A program made the position numbers and the translations under genes. 23,521 bases of DNA, taken from NCBI GenBank assembly GCA_023410675.1, contig JAEYPM010000020.1, forward strand, positions 1 to 23,521. The letters are read 5' to 3'. Positions 14,381 to 22,099 of the stretch are shown here, piece after piece. The notes beneath the pieces were generated by a model, which saw nothing but the letters and a program-made list of their open reading frames with translations, ran no database searches and was not told the origin of the DNA. Each line of letters opens with the position of its first letter. Position 1 is the first letter of the stretch. Source of the stretch: Bacillota bacterium. GTDB lineage: Bacteria; Bacillota; Clostridia; Lachnospirales; Cellulosilyticaceae.

Positions 14381-15607
14381 TTATGGTTTACAAATACCAC
14401 ATGGTTCATATCCTTGATCTTTGGCATCATTTAGAGAAATAGCAATCTTACTATTCTTTAAACTTTTGCATCCATCTTTATGATATTTTTTACCCGTATT
14501 TGTTACAAAAACTGTTTCTGCTTGATCATCTATCTTTTGATCTTGTTTAACGACAAATTGATCATCACTTACACTTACATTAGCTTGGACATTAATATCT
14601 GACGTTTGTTTATTTTCTATAGAAGGAATGTAATTACTATTAGCACTGTTAGTCATTACTGTGATCGCTTTACCATTACTCTTTGTTATAATTGTTCCAT
14701 GAGTATCTGTTCTATAGATCACTGAATCATACTTTTCTAAAGTATCTAGTGTTACCTTGTGGGGATGTCCATATTTATTATCTCTTCCAGAACTAATAAT
14801 AGAATACACTGGAGCTACTGCCCTTATAAATTCGTCTGCACTAGATGTCTTTGATCCATGATGCCCAACTTTAAGCACATCAACTTTTCCTATTTCATCT
14901 AATGGCAACTGCCTTTCAATATCTTTACTTGCATCACCCATAAATAAGAACTTTGTATTACCAAAGGTATATAAAGTAACTAAACTATTGTCATTTACAT
15001 CGTCGTAGTGTGATTCTTGATTATAAAATGTAAATGTTCCTTCACCTAATTGAAATATTTTCCCTGGTAGTGGCACACTTGGCTTCAAGTTTTTATCAGT
15101 AGCCTCATTAATAAAATCACGATAAGTTTTTGTATCTGCCTCTCCATTTCCAACAAACACTTGACCTATTTCAAAATTACTAATAATAGCATCTAGCCCA
15201 CCACTATGATCTGCATCTGGATGCGTTAAAATAACATAATCAATTCTTTTTATATTTAAGTCATTCATATAATGAACAAGCATTTCCTCATCGTCATTAT
15301 CTGCACCATCAACAACCATGTACTTGCCATTATCACTAATTAATATGCTATCTGAGTTTCCTGTATCTATAAAATGAACGGTTATAGAAGTATCTAATTC
15401 ATTATCTTCTATAGTCTCTTCTTGCGTTGTTCGGTTAGTTGTTTCCTCAGTTATTATTGTTTCTTCGCTTTGCAAATTTGTTTGGCTTTCATTTTTAATC
15501 GTTACAAATTCATTAGAGGTCTCCTTGGTGCCCCCTGAGCATGATGTAGCTAAAACTGATAATACTGCCAAACATATAGTCAATACTCTGTTTTTTACCT
15601 TGAGCAT
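14381..15607 (-). CDS. ComEC-like metallo-beta-lactamase-fold lipoprotein with Ada-type C-terminal motif
   Basis: 408 aa. A signal peptide ends in LATSC (lipidated Cys23). A Ser/Thr/Glu-rich linker (about 24-72) is followed by a metallo-hydrolase domain (about 74-320): HFIDTGNSDSILI, VVDGAD, THPDADHSGG (H129, D133, H134), FMGDAS and VGHHGSKTSS. This is the ComEC/Rec2-type hydrolase without ComEC's membrane channel, so it probably cleaves a phosphodiester or nucleotide outside the cell. After a second linker the end carries VFVTNTGKKYHKDGCKSL and EPCGICKP (H376, C380, C403, C406), a small Ada-like metal-binding motif seen on extracellular nucleases. GGGGGG precedes the ATG. Monocistronic, with its own promoter and terminator. 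Confidence 0.86.
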   Translation of the reverse strand: MLKVKNRVLTICLAVLSVLATSCSGGTKETSNEFVTIKNESQTNLQSEETIITEETTNRTTQEETIEDNELDTSITVHFIDTGNSDSILISDNGKYMVVDGADNDDEEMLVHYMNDLNIKRIDYVILTHPDADHSGGLDAIISNFEIGQVFVGNGEADTKTYRDFINEATDKNLKPSVPLPGKIFQLGEGTFTFYNQESHYDDVNDNSLVTLYTFGNTKFLFMGDASKDIERQLPLDEIGKVDVLKVGHHGSKTSSADEFIRAVAPVYSIISSGRDNKYGHPHKVTLDTLEKYDSVIYRTDTHGTIITKSNGKAITVMTNSANSNYIPSIENKQTSDINVQANVSVSDDQFVVKQDQKIDDQAETVFVTNTGKKYHKDGCKSLKNSKIAISLNDAKDQGYEPCGICKP

Positions 15608-15627
15608 AAAATCCCCCCTCTGTCGCT

Positions 15628-15636
15628 ATTATAACA
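15628..15636 (-). promoter_or_regulatory. Extended -10 promoter of the ComEC-like lipoprotein gene
   Basis: The minus strand reads TGT followed by TATAAT (15628-15633). This is an extended -10 some 20 bp before the start codon. No strong -35 at the usual distance. Confidence 0.45.
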
Positions 15637-15720
15637 GAATATGACTTCAAATTCTATTTGTCTACAACAATATACATAAAATACATAAATTATTAAATTT
15701 TTCCTCTATAATAGTTACCC

Positions 15721-15752
15721 ATACAAAAAGCACTTACTTGATTGGTAAGTGC
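15721..15752 (-). terminator. Terminator of rex
   Basis: GCACTTAC (15730-15737) and GTAAGTGC (15745-15752) form a perfect 8-bp stem with a 7-nt loop. On the minus strand it is followed by TTTTTGTAT. It lies about 45 bp past the rex stop. A weaker CAAGG/CCTTG repeat lies between them at about 15770-15785. Confidence 0.8.
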
Positions 15753-15795
15753 CTAGTCTATTGACAAATTCCAAGGTAAATGCCTTGAATTTACT

Positions 15796-16431
15796 TTATT
15801 TATTTACTTTATTTATCTTATAAGCTAAAGTCATCAGACTATCCGAAAGGTGCACATCTTCCACTTGCACCGTGTTTGGTAAAAACAAATCCACTGGCGA
15901 GAAGTTCCAAAGTCCTTTCACACCCCAACTAGCAAGGTTTTGTGCTACTTCTTTCACTTTATTTTTCGGCATAGCGAGTATTGCAATATCTACTTGATTA
16001 TTATTTACAAACTCTTCTATTTCTTCTATGTCTTTTACTTCTATGCTTCTGATTCTAAGTCCAATAAGCTTAGGATTAACATCAAATAAACCAATAAGTT
16101 TAAATCCTCTTTTTTCAAAATTCGTATAATTAGCAAGTGCCTGTCCTAAATTACCTGCCCCAACTATAATCATATTATAAGTTTGCGTAAGTCCAAGTAT
16201 TTTTGCAATCTCTTGGTGTAAATGTTCTACATTATAGCCATATCCTTGTTGCCCAAATCCACCAAAATTATTTAAATCCTGTCTAATTTGAGAGGCTGTC
16301 ACCTTCATTTTTTCACTTAATTCTCTCGATGATATTTTTGTTACCCCTTTTTCAAGAAGCTCACCTAAGTACCTATAATATCTGGGCAGTCTTCTTATTA
16401 CGGCCATAGAAATTTTTCTTTCCTCGGTCAC
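15796..16431 (-). CDS. rex: Redox-sensing transcriptional repressor Rex
   Basis: 211 aa. The start is a GTG at 16431 with AAGGAG eight bases upstream. The N-terminal winged helix (about 1-80) contains IRRLPRYYRYL and TASQIRQDLNNFGGFGQQGYGY, the DNA-recognition part of Rex. A Rossmann domain with GAGNLG (91-96) binds NADH/NAD+. Rex represses fermentation and NADH-reoxidising genes when NAD+ is high and leaves DNA when NADH rises. It has its own strong promoter and terminator. I do not see a TTGTGA-type Rex operator in the 261-bp gap shared with the divergent ABC-F gene, so autoregulation is not supported here. Confidence 0.97.
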   Translation of the reverse strand: MTEERKISMAVIRRLPRYYRYLGELLEKGVTKISSRELSEKMKVTASQIRQDLNNFGGFGQQGYGYNVEHLHQEIAKILGLTQTYNMIIVGAGNLGQALANYTNFEKRGFKLIGLFDVNPKLIGLRIRSIEVKDIEEIEEFVNNNQVDIAILAMPKNKVKEVAQNLASWGVKGLWNFSPVDLFLPNTVQVEDVHLSDSLMTLAYKINKVNK

Positions 16432-16466
16432 TTTTTCAACTCCTTAAACATTCTCTTTTTTGATTA

Positions 16467-16496
16467 AGTATACCATCATTGTTTTTTTTTTGTCAA
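16467..16496 (-). promoter_or_regulatory. Promoter of rex
   Basis: On the minus strand TTGACA (16491-16496), an 18-bp spacer with a poly-A run, and TATACT (16467-16472). Located about 35 bp before the GTG start. Confidence 0.72.
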
Positions 16497-16621
16497 TCAT
16501 CTAGCACAGTACCTAAAAAATGCAATATATTTATCTATTCCTTGTAGTTTCTTCATACAACTAGGTAATAAATCTATTTTGTATACGTCAATCTTTACAA
16601 TATGCGTTCAATACTTTCATT

Positions 16622-16649
16622 TTTACACTTTTTTTGTTAGTATTAGTAT
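16622..16649 (+). promoter_or_regulatory. Probable promoter of the ABC-F gene
   Basis: TTTACA (16622-16627), a 16-bp spacer and TAGTAT (16644-16649). AGGAGGG follows five bases before the ATG at 16693. The -10 is imperfect. Confidence 0.5.
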
Positions 16650-16692
16650 GGATTCACAGTAAAAAAGTAAATCCTATACTTAGGAGGGCATC

Positions 16693-18588
16693 ATGATTAT
16701 TTCATGCAATAATATAAAAAAATCATTTAACGACAAACAAGTACTTAATGGTATTAGTTTTCTTATAGAAGATCAAGAAAAGGTAGCACTTATCGGTAAC
16801 AATGGTGCCGGTAAAACGACTTTATTTAAAATATTAAAGGGAAGTCTGCCCTATGATGAAGGCTCTGTTATGTATTCAAAAAACTGCAGCATTGGCTATT
16901 TAAAACAGCATATGGAACTTGACAGTAACTATACTGTTTATGAAGAATTACTTCATGTTTTTGATGAAGTCATTGAAATTGAAAAACAGCTAACCTTACT
17001 TGAAAATAAAATTGCTCAAACCTCTTCTTTAGAGCTTATTCATCAGTATGACGAGCTGAGATTGACCTATGAAAACAAAAGAGGCTATGAATATAAGAGT
17101 CTTATTAAAGGCATATTAACTGGCTTAGGCTTTTCTCATGATGTATATGAAAAACCTATTCGCATCTTATCAGGTGGTCAAAAAAACAGAATTGCTTTGG
17201 CAAAATTATTGCTTTTACAGCCGACCTTACTCCTTCTTGATGAGCCAACAAATCATCTTGATATAGAATCTATCGAGTGGTTAGAGGGCTTTCTTAAAAA
17301 TTATAAAGGTGCTGTTATGGTTATCTCCCATGACCGTTACTTTTTAGATAAAGTGGTTAGCAAGGTCGTTCATATAGAATTTGGCAAAAGCTCTGTTTTT
17401 AGTGGTAACTATAGCGATTTTACTATAAAAAGTGCAAAGGAATATGAGATAGCAAAACATCATTATGAAAAGCAACAAAGGGAAATTGCTAAGCAACAAG
17501 CAATCATCGCTAAATTCAAACAATTTAATCGAGAAAAGTCACTCAAGCAAGCAAGAAGTCGTGAAAAAATGTTAAGTAAAATAGAAGTTCTTGATACGCC
17601 TATGCTTGATGATAAGGCTATGCAGCTATCATTAAAGCCTCAAATAACAAGTGGTAATGATGTGCTTATAGTAGAAGATGTCAGTAAAAGTTTTGATGAC
17701 AGGGAACTTTTTAAGGCTATTCGTTTTACAGTAAATCGTGAAGATAAGATTGCTCTAGTTGGTCCAAATGGTGTGGGTAAAACCACTTTATTTAGAATCA
17801 TTCTTGGTGTAGTCAATGCCTCAGAAGGGCGTATACAGCTTGGTTCAAATGTTGTGATTGGTTATTATGATCAAGAACACATGAACCTTGATTTATCCCG
17901 TACTATTATGGAAGAAATACGCCATGACTTCCCAGATCTTAAGGATGGTACAATTAGAAATGTTCTTGCTGCTTTTTTGTTTTATGGAGATGATGTATTT
18001 AAACCTATCTCCATGTTAAGTGGTGGTGAGCGTGGTAGGGTTGCTCTAGCAAAAATCATGCTATCTAAAGCCAATTTTTTGATCCTGGATGAGCCAACCA
18101 ATCACTTAGATATTATGTCTAAAGAAATATTAGAAAATGCTCTTTGTAACTATGAAGGCACTGTTTTATATATCTCTCATGACAGGTATTTTATTAACGA
18201 AACAGCGACTAAAATAATTGAAATCACCCCTTCAGGTGCTATAGAATACCTTGGTGATTATGATTATTATCTAGAAAAAAGGAATGAACTTAAAGTAAAA
18301 GCACAAGATGAAAAAAATGAGAACACGACTTCTGTTAAAGAAGATTGGAAAAAACAAAAAGAAGAGCAAATGAAGGCAAGACAACTTCAAAATCGCATCA
18401 CTCTTATTGAGACCCAAATAGAGAGTTTGGAACAAAGATGTACTGAAATTGATGCTCTTTTGTGTCAAGAAGAAATCTACTCTGATTTTGAAAAAAGTGG
18501 ATGCTTAGTTAGGGAAAAGGAAGAGCTTCAAATACAAATTACGGATCTCTATGATGAATGGGATTCTTTAACAGAAAAAGTACTATAA
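16693..18588 (+). CDS. ABC-F family ATP-binding protein (Uup/YdiF-like)
   Basis: 631 aa with two ABC cassettes and no membrane domain. Cassette 1 has Walker A GNNGAGKTT (35-43), signature LSGGQ (159-163) and LLLLDEPTNHLD (179-190). Cassette 2 has GPNGVGKTT (357-365), LSGGE (442-446) and FLILDEPTNHLD (462-473). The interdomain linker (about 240-315) is long and basic-helical, and the C-terminus (about 525-631) is a charged coiled coil as in Uup/YdiF-type members. ABC-F proteins act on the ribosome, helping translation of difficult peptides or protecting against antibiotics. The length and C-terminal extension favour a housekeeping Uup/YdiF type; a resistance role cannot be excluded. Divergent from rex; its stop codon lies inside the terminator stem. 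Confidence 0.92.
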   Translation: MIISCNNIKKSFNDKQVLNGISFLIEDQEKVALIGNNGAGKTTLFKILKGSLPYDEGSVMYSKNCSIGYLKQHMELDSNYTVYEELLHVFDEVIEIEKQLTLLENKIAQTSSLELIHQYDELRLTYENKRGYEYKSLIKGILTGLGFSHDVYEKPIRILSGGQKNRIALAKLLLLQPTLLLLDEPTNHLDIESIEWLEGFLKNYKGAVMVISHDRYFLDKVVSKVVHIEFGKSSVFSGNYSDFTIKSAKEYEIAKHHYEKQQREIAKQQAIIAKFKQFNREKSLKQARSREKMLSKIEVLDTPMLDDKAMQLSLKPQITSGNDVLIVEDVSKSFDDRELFKAIRFTVNREDKIALVGPNGVGKTTLFRIILGVVNASEGRIQLGSNVVIGYYDQEHMNLDLSRTIMEEIRHDFPDLKDGTIRNVLAAFLFYGDDVFKPISMLSGGERGRVALAKIMLSKANFLILDEPTNHLDIMSKEILENALCNYEGTVLYISHDRYFINETATKIIEITPSGAIEYLGDYDYYLEKRNELKVKAQDEKNENTTSVKEDWKKQKEEQMKARQLQNRITLIETQIESLEQRCTEIDALLCQEEIYSDFEKSGCLVREKEELQIQITDLYDEWDSLTEKVL

Positions 18589-18612
18589 AAATAGTACTTT
18601 TTCTTATTTTAG
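18574..18612. terminator. Bidirectional terminator between the ABC-F and GntR genes
   Basis: A perfect 13-bp stem, GAAAAAGTACTAT (18574-18586) with ATAGTACTTTTTC (18591-18603), around an AAAA loop. Plus-strand T-rich tail TTATTTT follows; on the other strand the A run gives U-rich RNA. The ABC-F stop codon lies within it, and the GntR gene ends at its edge. Confidence 0.85.
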
Positions 18613-19245
18613 ATTCATATTAAGTGCTGCATTTTGCAAATGCTCGTTGCTTAGAGCCTCTGCCTTATCACCATCTCTATTTTTAATTGCTTCATAAATA
18701 GCTCTATGCTCATCTAAAAGTCTGTTATCCCTTCCTGGTGTAGCTATAGAAGCCTTTCTTGTCTTTTGTATATAGTAATGATAATCTGACAACATATGAT
18801 TAAGTATTTTGCTCTTAGTTGCCTTATAAATCAGTTCATGAAATCTGTGGTCTAGTTCGTTTAGATGATTAATATCATGTCTTTTACTATAAAATTCTGT
18901 TAGGGCAATAATTTCTTCTAATTCTGAAATCTCTCCTTCACTGATTCTTTCTGCAGCACGTCTTGCTGCAATTCCTTCAAGCCTAGAACGTATCATAAAA
19001 ATATCCTGTACATCTTCATCAGTTATTCCAGTTACAACTGTTTCTTTGTTCGGTATAGACATTACAAGACCTTCTAATTCTAATTGCTTGATGGCTTCTC
19101 TAACAGGAGTTCTACTTACATTTAACTCTTTTGCTATTACGGTTTCTCTTAAAGCATCTCCTGGTTTGTATTTCCCCTCTAGTATATCTTCTCTGATTTG
19201 ATTAAATACCTTTCCTCTTAATGATGTTTTATCTAACGCCTCCAC
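18604..19245 (-). CDS. GntR-family (FadR/FCD) transcriptional regulator
   Basis: 213 aa from the GTG at 19245, which has AGGAGG six bases upstream. A longer frame begins at a TTG (19260) that overlaps this ribosome binding site. The N-terminal winged helix (about 5-75) contains LRETVIAKELNVSRTPVREAIKQLE. The C-terminal FCD helical bundle keeps the full metal-ligand set D132, H136, H180 and H202. FCD regulators typically bind a carboxylate or sugar acid through this metal. A palindrome over the promoter suggests autorepression. No catabolic gene is adjacent, so the regulon is not apparent. It could act on the neighbouring TcaA-like gene or elsewhere. Confidence 0.92.
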   Translation of the reverse strand: MEALDKTSLRGKVFNQIREDILEGKYKPGDALRETVIAKELNVSRTPVREAIKQLELEGLVMSIPNKETVVTGITDEDVQDIFMIRSRLEGIAARRAAERISEGEISELEEIIALTEFYSKRHDINHLNELDHRFHELIYKATKSKILNHMLSDYHYYIQKTRKASIATPGRDNRLLDEHRAIYEAIKNRDGDKAEALSNEHLQNAALNMNLK

Positions 19246-19290
19246 GCTTGGCCTCCTCAAAACATATCAGTTATTACCTCATACAACAAA

Positions 19291-19318
19291 TGTATAATGG
19301 TATACAATATTTTATCAA
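19291..19318 (-). promoter_or_regulatory. GntR-gene promoter with operator palindrome
   Basis: TGTATA-ATGG-TATACA (19291-19306) is a perfect 6-bp inverted repeat, like FadR-type operators. On the minus strand TTGATA (19313-19318) and TATACA (19291-19296) sit 16 bp apart, so the palindrome covers the -10 and spacer. It is about 45 bp before the GTG start. Confidence 0.55.
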
Positions 19319-19346
19319 ACCTTGTATAAAAAGTGCAAGAGTTTTA

Positions 19347-20618
19347 TTAATACTCTGCCCATTTCCCCTCTGAATCCTTATAAGCCACAGTAGTTCCTAC
19401 AACAGTCTTATCTATAATCTTCCACTCTTCTTTATTATCTATGTCAATTGTTAGCTTCCATTTTAAAGCTAATCTGTAAACTTGTTTATTTTGATTATTA
19501 TACTCATCCACTTCACAATTTGTAAGCTCAACATCTTCTAATACAATGGTTTCTAATTCTCGATTCCTATTAATCGTTATACTGTCTACATTTACATTGA
19601 CTATAGCATCTTTAATATCCTTATTCTCAATAAACCAACTGCTAAATTCATTAATCATAGCTGTTCTATTTTTATAATCAAAATACTTATATAAATTATC
19701 TGTGGTATGATCCTTTATGCCTTGTGTGTATTCTAAGTAAAAGGTATTAAGAAATCTATCTAAGTTTCTCCTTCCTTCTTGTGAGAGCTTATAATTTTTT
19801 ATATCAAATATTTTTGAATCTTGATGGACTTCTATCTTTTCTTCTATAGGTTCAACAAGACCATCCTCGTCATATATTTTTATACTATATTTCCCCTGCA
19901 AAAGATTATCAAACTGCAGTGTACCTGTAGTATTTTTCTTTTTGCAACCAGCAACTTCAACAATGCTGTTCTTATAAGCATTAATATTTATTTTTAATAG
20001 GTCATAAGGTAAAAAAACTTCTGTCGCCTCAGGAACACTAACCGTCGTTATGTATTCATTGTATAGTGGATTATCAAACACTACTCTAACTAAATATTTC
20101 CCTGGCAACACTTTTTTTTCTTTATATATATTCTCACGGTTGTCTTCAACTATACTATTGTTTAAATAGACTTTTGATCCTAACGGAGCATATATTTTGA
20201 GACTTTCTTTTTTAAAGGGTAATTTGATTTTCCATTTCTTATTTTCTTTTATTAATACGATACTTCCTACTTCAGTTTTTGAATCAAATATGTACTTTAG
20301 ATTACAAAATGCCGCTTTCGTTTTCTTATTATCTTCAATAATATCTTTATAAATAAAATTACTTTCTTTACTTACAGTTATTAAATAGTCATTATTGCTG
20401 TACATCTTTTCATAATAACCGAGTATTTCATCCTTACTGAAGGTTTGTAGTGTTTCATCTTCATAAAGCATTTTATAAGCTTCTTGATACTGTTTTTGAT
20501 TAATAAATTTTGAATATTGTTCTAAAGCATGCATCGGACCGTTATAGTACATGAAAATTGTCAATAAGATTCCGATGGTAGAAAATGATATTATTGCTAT
20601 GAGTACCTTAACGTTCAT
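19347..20618 (-). CDS. TcaA-like membrane-anchored protein (NTF2-like domains)
   Basis: 423 aa, with GGAGGG six bases before the ATG. One N-terminal transmembrane helix (about 4-25, an uncleaved anchor) is followed by an extracellular NTF2/MecA_N-like domain (about 29-130, HALEQYSKFINQKQYQEAYKML). Two PEGA-like beta domains follow (about 150-280, with KVLPGKYLVRV and LLQGKYSIKI), then a second NTF2-like domain (about 285-423, LDRFLNTFYLEYTQGI). This order matches the extracellular part of staphylococcal TcaA and Bacillus YvbJ, which usually carry an N-terminal zinc ribbon before the helix; that part is missing here. TcaA affects glycopeptide sensitivity and cell-wall polymers. Function here is inferred only at envelope level. 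Confidence 0.68.
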   Translation of the reverse strand: MNVKVLIAIISFSTIGILLTIFMYYNGPMHALEQYSKFINQKQYQEAYKMLYEDETLQTFSKDEILGYYEKMYSNNDYLITVSKESNFIYKDIIEDNKKTKAAFCNLKYIFDSKTEVGSIVLIKENKKWKIKLPFKKESLKIYAPLGSKVYLNNSIVEDNRENIYKEKKVLPGKYLVRVVFDNPLYNEYITTVSVPEATEVFLPYDLLKININAYKNSIVEVAGCKKKNTTGTLQFDNLLQGKYSIKIYDEDGLVEPIEEKIEVHQDSKIFDIKNYKLSQEGRRNLDRFLNTFYLEYTQGIKDHTTDNLYKYFDYKNRTAMINEFSSWFIENKDIKDAIVNVNVDSITINRNRELETIVLEDVELTNCEVDEYNNQNKQVYRLALKWKLTIDIDNKEEWKIIDKTVVGTTVAYKDSEGKWAEY

Positions 20619-20652
20619 CTACTTCCCTCCTCTTCATTATTCCATAGTCTTC

Positions 20653-20666
20653 ATGTCCTTTGACAT
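20653..20666. repeat. Short palindrome upstream of the TcaA-like gene
   Basis: ATGTC-CTTT-GACAT, a perfect 5-bp inverted repeat about 35 bp before the start codon of the TcaA-like gene. Could be an operator half-site pair; weak evidence. A TGTTATAAC extended -10 lies further upstream on the minus strand. Confidence 0.25.
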
Positions 20667-20724
20667 TTAAAAACTAAGTTATAACATATATATGGAGTGA
20701 AATACTGAATTATTACAACTTGTA

Positions 20725-20753
20725 CAAAAAAAGACCTTAATATCTTAAGGCCT
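20725..20753 (-). terminator. Terminator of the DUF1540 gene
   Basis: CCTTAA (20735-20740) pairs with TTAAGG (20745-20750) with a TATC loop, extended by GA/TC-type pairs across a mismatch. On the minus strand it is followed by TCTTTTTTT. It lies about 15 bp past the stop of the small gene. Confidence 0.7.
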
Positions 20754-20768
20754 CTAGAAATACTTGTG

Positions 20769-20924
20769 TTATCTACATTCAAAGCTCATACAATCTGTGT
20801 TTTCTGACTTACAGCATATCTCATTCGTATTTTTTTCTATTTTTATTTTTTCTAGTGTACAATATCCCGTTGTTATATCATTATATCTACAATCTACAAC
20901 ATCACACGCTATACATTTATTCAT
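20769..20924 (-). CDS. DUF1540 domain mini-protein
   Basis: 51 aa, with AAGGAG eight bases before the ATG and a terminator just after the stop. The product has eight cysteines: MNKCIACDVVDCRYN, then GYCTLEKIKIE, then ICC, and TDCMSFEC at the end. This fits the DUF1540 pattern (C..C...C.YN....C....I.V, then TdC.sF). Such proteins are common in clostridia, probably bind metal through the cysteines, and have no known function. There is a single copy of the domain. The cysteine spacing, ribosome binding site and terminator together make a chance ORF unlikely. It is divergent from the TPR gene, and no clear promoter is seen among the A-rich bases upstream. Confidence 0.82.
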   Translation of the reverse strand: MNKCIACDVVDCRYNDITTGYCTLEKIKIEKNTNEICCKSENTDCMSFECR

Positions 20925-21089
20925 ACTACGCACTCCTTATAAATACTATATTTTTTTTGTGTTTCATCTCATAATAGAGCATGCACATTATGACTATAAA
21001 GTTACACTCTATCAGCGTATTTTTTCGTTTTATAAACTTCTAAAAAAAGAAATATGTTAAAATTTAAGCATTTAAGCCTACTCCATATA

Positions 21090-21118
21090 TTGTCTCAACC
21101 AGAAATTTAGGGTACAAT
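21090..21118 (+). promoter_or_regulatory. Promoter of the TPR gene
   Basis: TTGTCT (21090-21095), an optimal 17-bp spacer and TACAAT (21113-21118). AAAGGA at 21145-21150 is the ribosome binding site for the GTG at 21160. Confidence 0.6.
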
Positions 21119-21159
21119 ATAAATATAATTTTCTAAATTTTATTAAAGGACTGGTTGTA

Positions 21160-22017
21160 GTGACGATGAGTGCTCATGCTTATCTTAAAAATTCAATAGC
21201 ACTAGCAAATGACCGTAAATATTGGGCAGCCTTTCAGCACATGGACTTTGCCATCATGTTAAGTAAGAATAGGGGCTTTTATTTTTATCAAAAAATTAAA
21301 ATGCTTCATTCTCTTAATTTCCATGAGGATTGTATGCAGCTTATTTTAAGTCAGCTTAAATTTTTATATAATAATACATCCTTGTATCTTTTTTCTAAGG
21401 TACTCCTGTATTATGAAAATACTTCACATTGCACGAAAGACGAGCTTGTTTATCTGCTTATTCAAAACGAAGTACCAAAATGTCTGGCTTATGAATATGA
21501 TAAACTCATAGAATCTAAGCATCTTGATTTTAGCAAAAAAGCATCACTGGCTAAAGTAAAACAGCACTATACCTTAGCTATTGCTTATTGTGATCTTAAT
21601 ATAAAACAAAACAAAATCACCTCAGATATTTTATATTTAAGAGCTTATTGTTATCATTGTTTAGGTGATTTGGATGAAACAAGAAGAGCCTATTTAATGC
21701 TTATTGAAAAGTATCCTGAGTACCATTTAGGGTACAATAACTTTGCTTTATACCTTATGGAAATGCAGTACTATACTGAGGCAGAGCAATATCTAAAAAA
21801 AGCCTTAGAGTTAGACCCGTTTAATGTGCACTATACATATAACTTAGCTGAATGTTACTGCCAGTGTGGCAAATATGATTTGGCTGTTTCTAATTTTACT
21901 TCGCTTTTAGGAAGCCCTATAAATAAAAAGCAATTATATTATCAATTGTATTATACATATAAAAAGCTTAATAATAAAAAACTTGCAAAAAAATATTATA
22001 AATTATGGTACCACTAG
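21160..22017 (+). CDS. Tetratricopeptide-repeat protein
   Basis: 285 aa from a GTG with AAAGGA nine bases upstream; an ATG two codons later is an alternative. No signal peptide or membrane segment. The C-terminal half contains at least two clear TPR units: YNNFALYLMEMQYYTEAEQY then LKKALELDPFN, and YTYNLAECYCQCGKYDLAVS. A degenerate unit precedes them (ILYLRAYCYHCLGDLDETRR). The N-terminal part is helical and may hold diverged repeats (for example DRKYWAAFQHMDFAIMLSKN). TPR arrays are protein-protein scaffolds; no partner is evident. It has its own promoter and converges on the cardiolipin synthase gene, with 82 bp between and no clear terminator. Confidence 0.82.
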   Translation: MTMSAHAYLKNSIALANDRKYWAAFQHMDFAIMLSKNRGFYFYQKIKMLHSLNFHEDCMQLILSQLKFLYNNTSLYLFSKVLLYYENTSHCTKDELVYLLIQNEVPKCLAYEYDKLIESKHLDFSKKASLAKVKQHYTLAIAYCDLNIKQNKITSDILYLRAYCYHCLGDLDETRRAYLMLIEKYPEYHLGYNNFALYLMEMQYYTEAEQYLKKALELDPFNVHYTYNLAECYCQCGKYDLAVSNFTSLLGSPINKKQLYYQLYYTYKKLNNKKLAKKYYKLWYH

Positions 22018-22099
22018 TAAGAAGCGAGGTTATTAACTATACATTATTAAATATAATGACTGGATCAGTACTATTTTGGGACCTGAAATATAAAAGTTA

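Noticed and set aside
16432..16692. Rex operator between rex and the ABC-F gene
   Set aside because: No TTGTGA...TCACAA dyad; only a 5-bp TTGTA/TACAA repeat with a 9-nt gap near 16543-16561, which is too weak.
19319..19346. CTTG/CAAG stem before the GntR promoter as a terminator
   Set aside because: Only four base pairs with a long loop, and no upstream gene on the matching strand ends there.
22042..22058. Hairpin CATTAT/ATAATG as a terminator between the TPR and cls genes
   Set aside because: The stem is six weak pairs and no T run follows on either strand.
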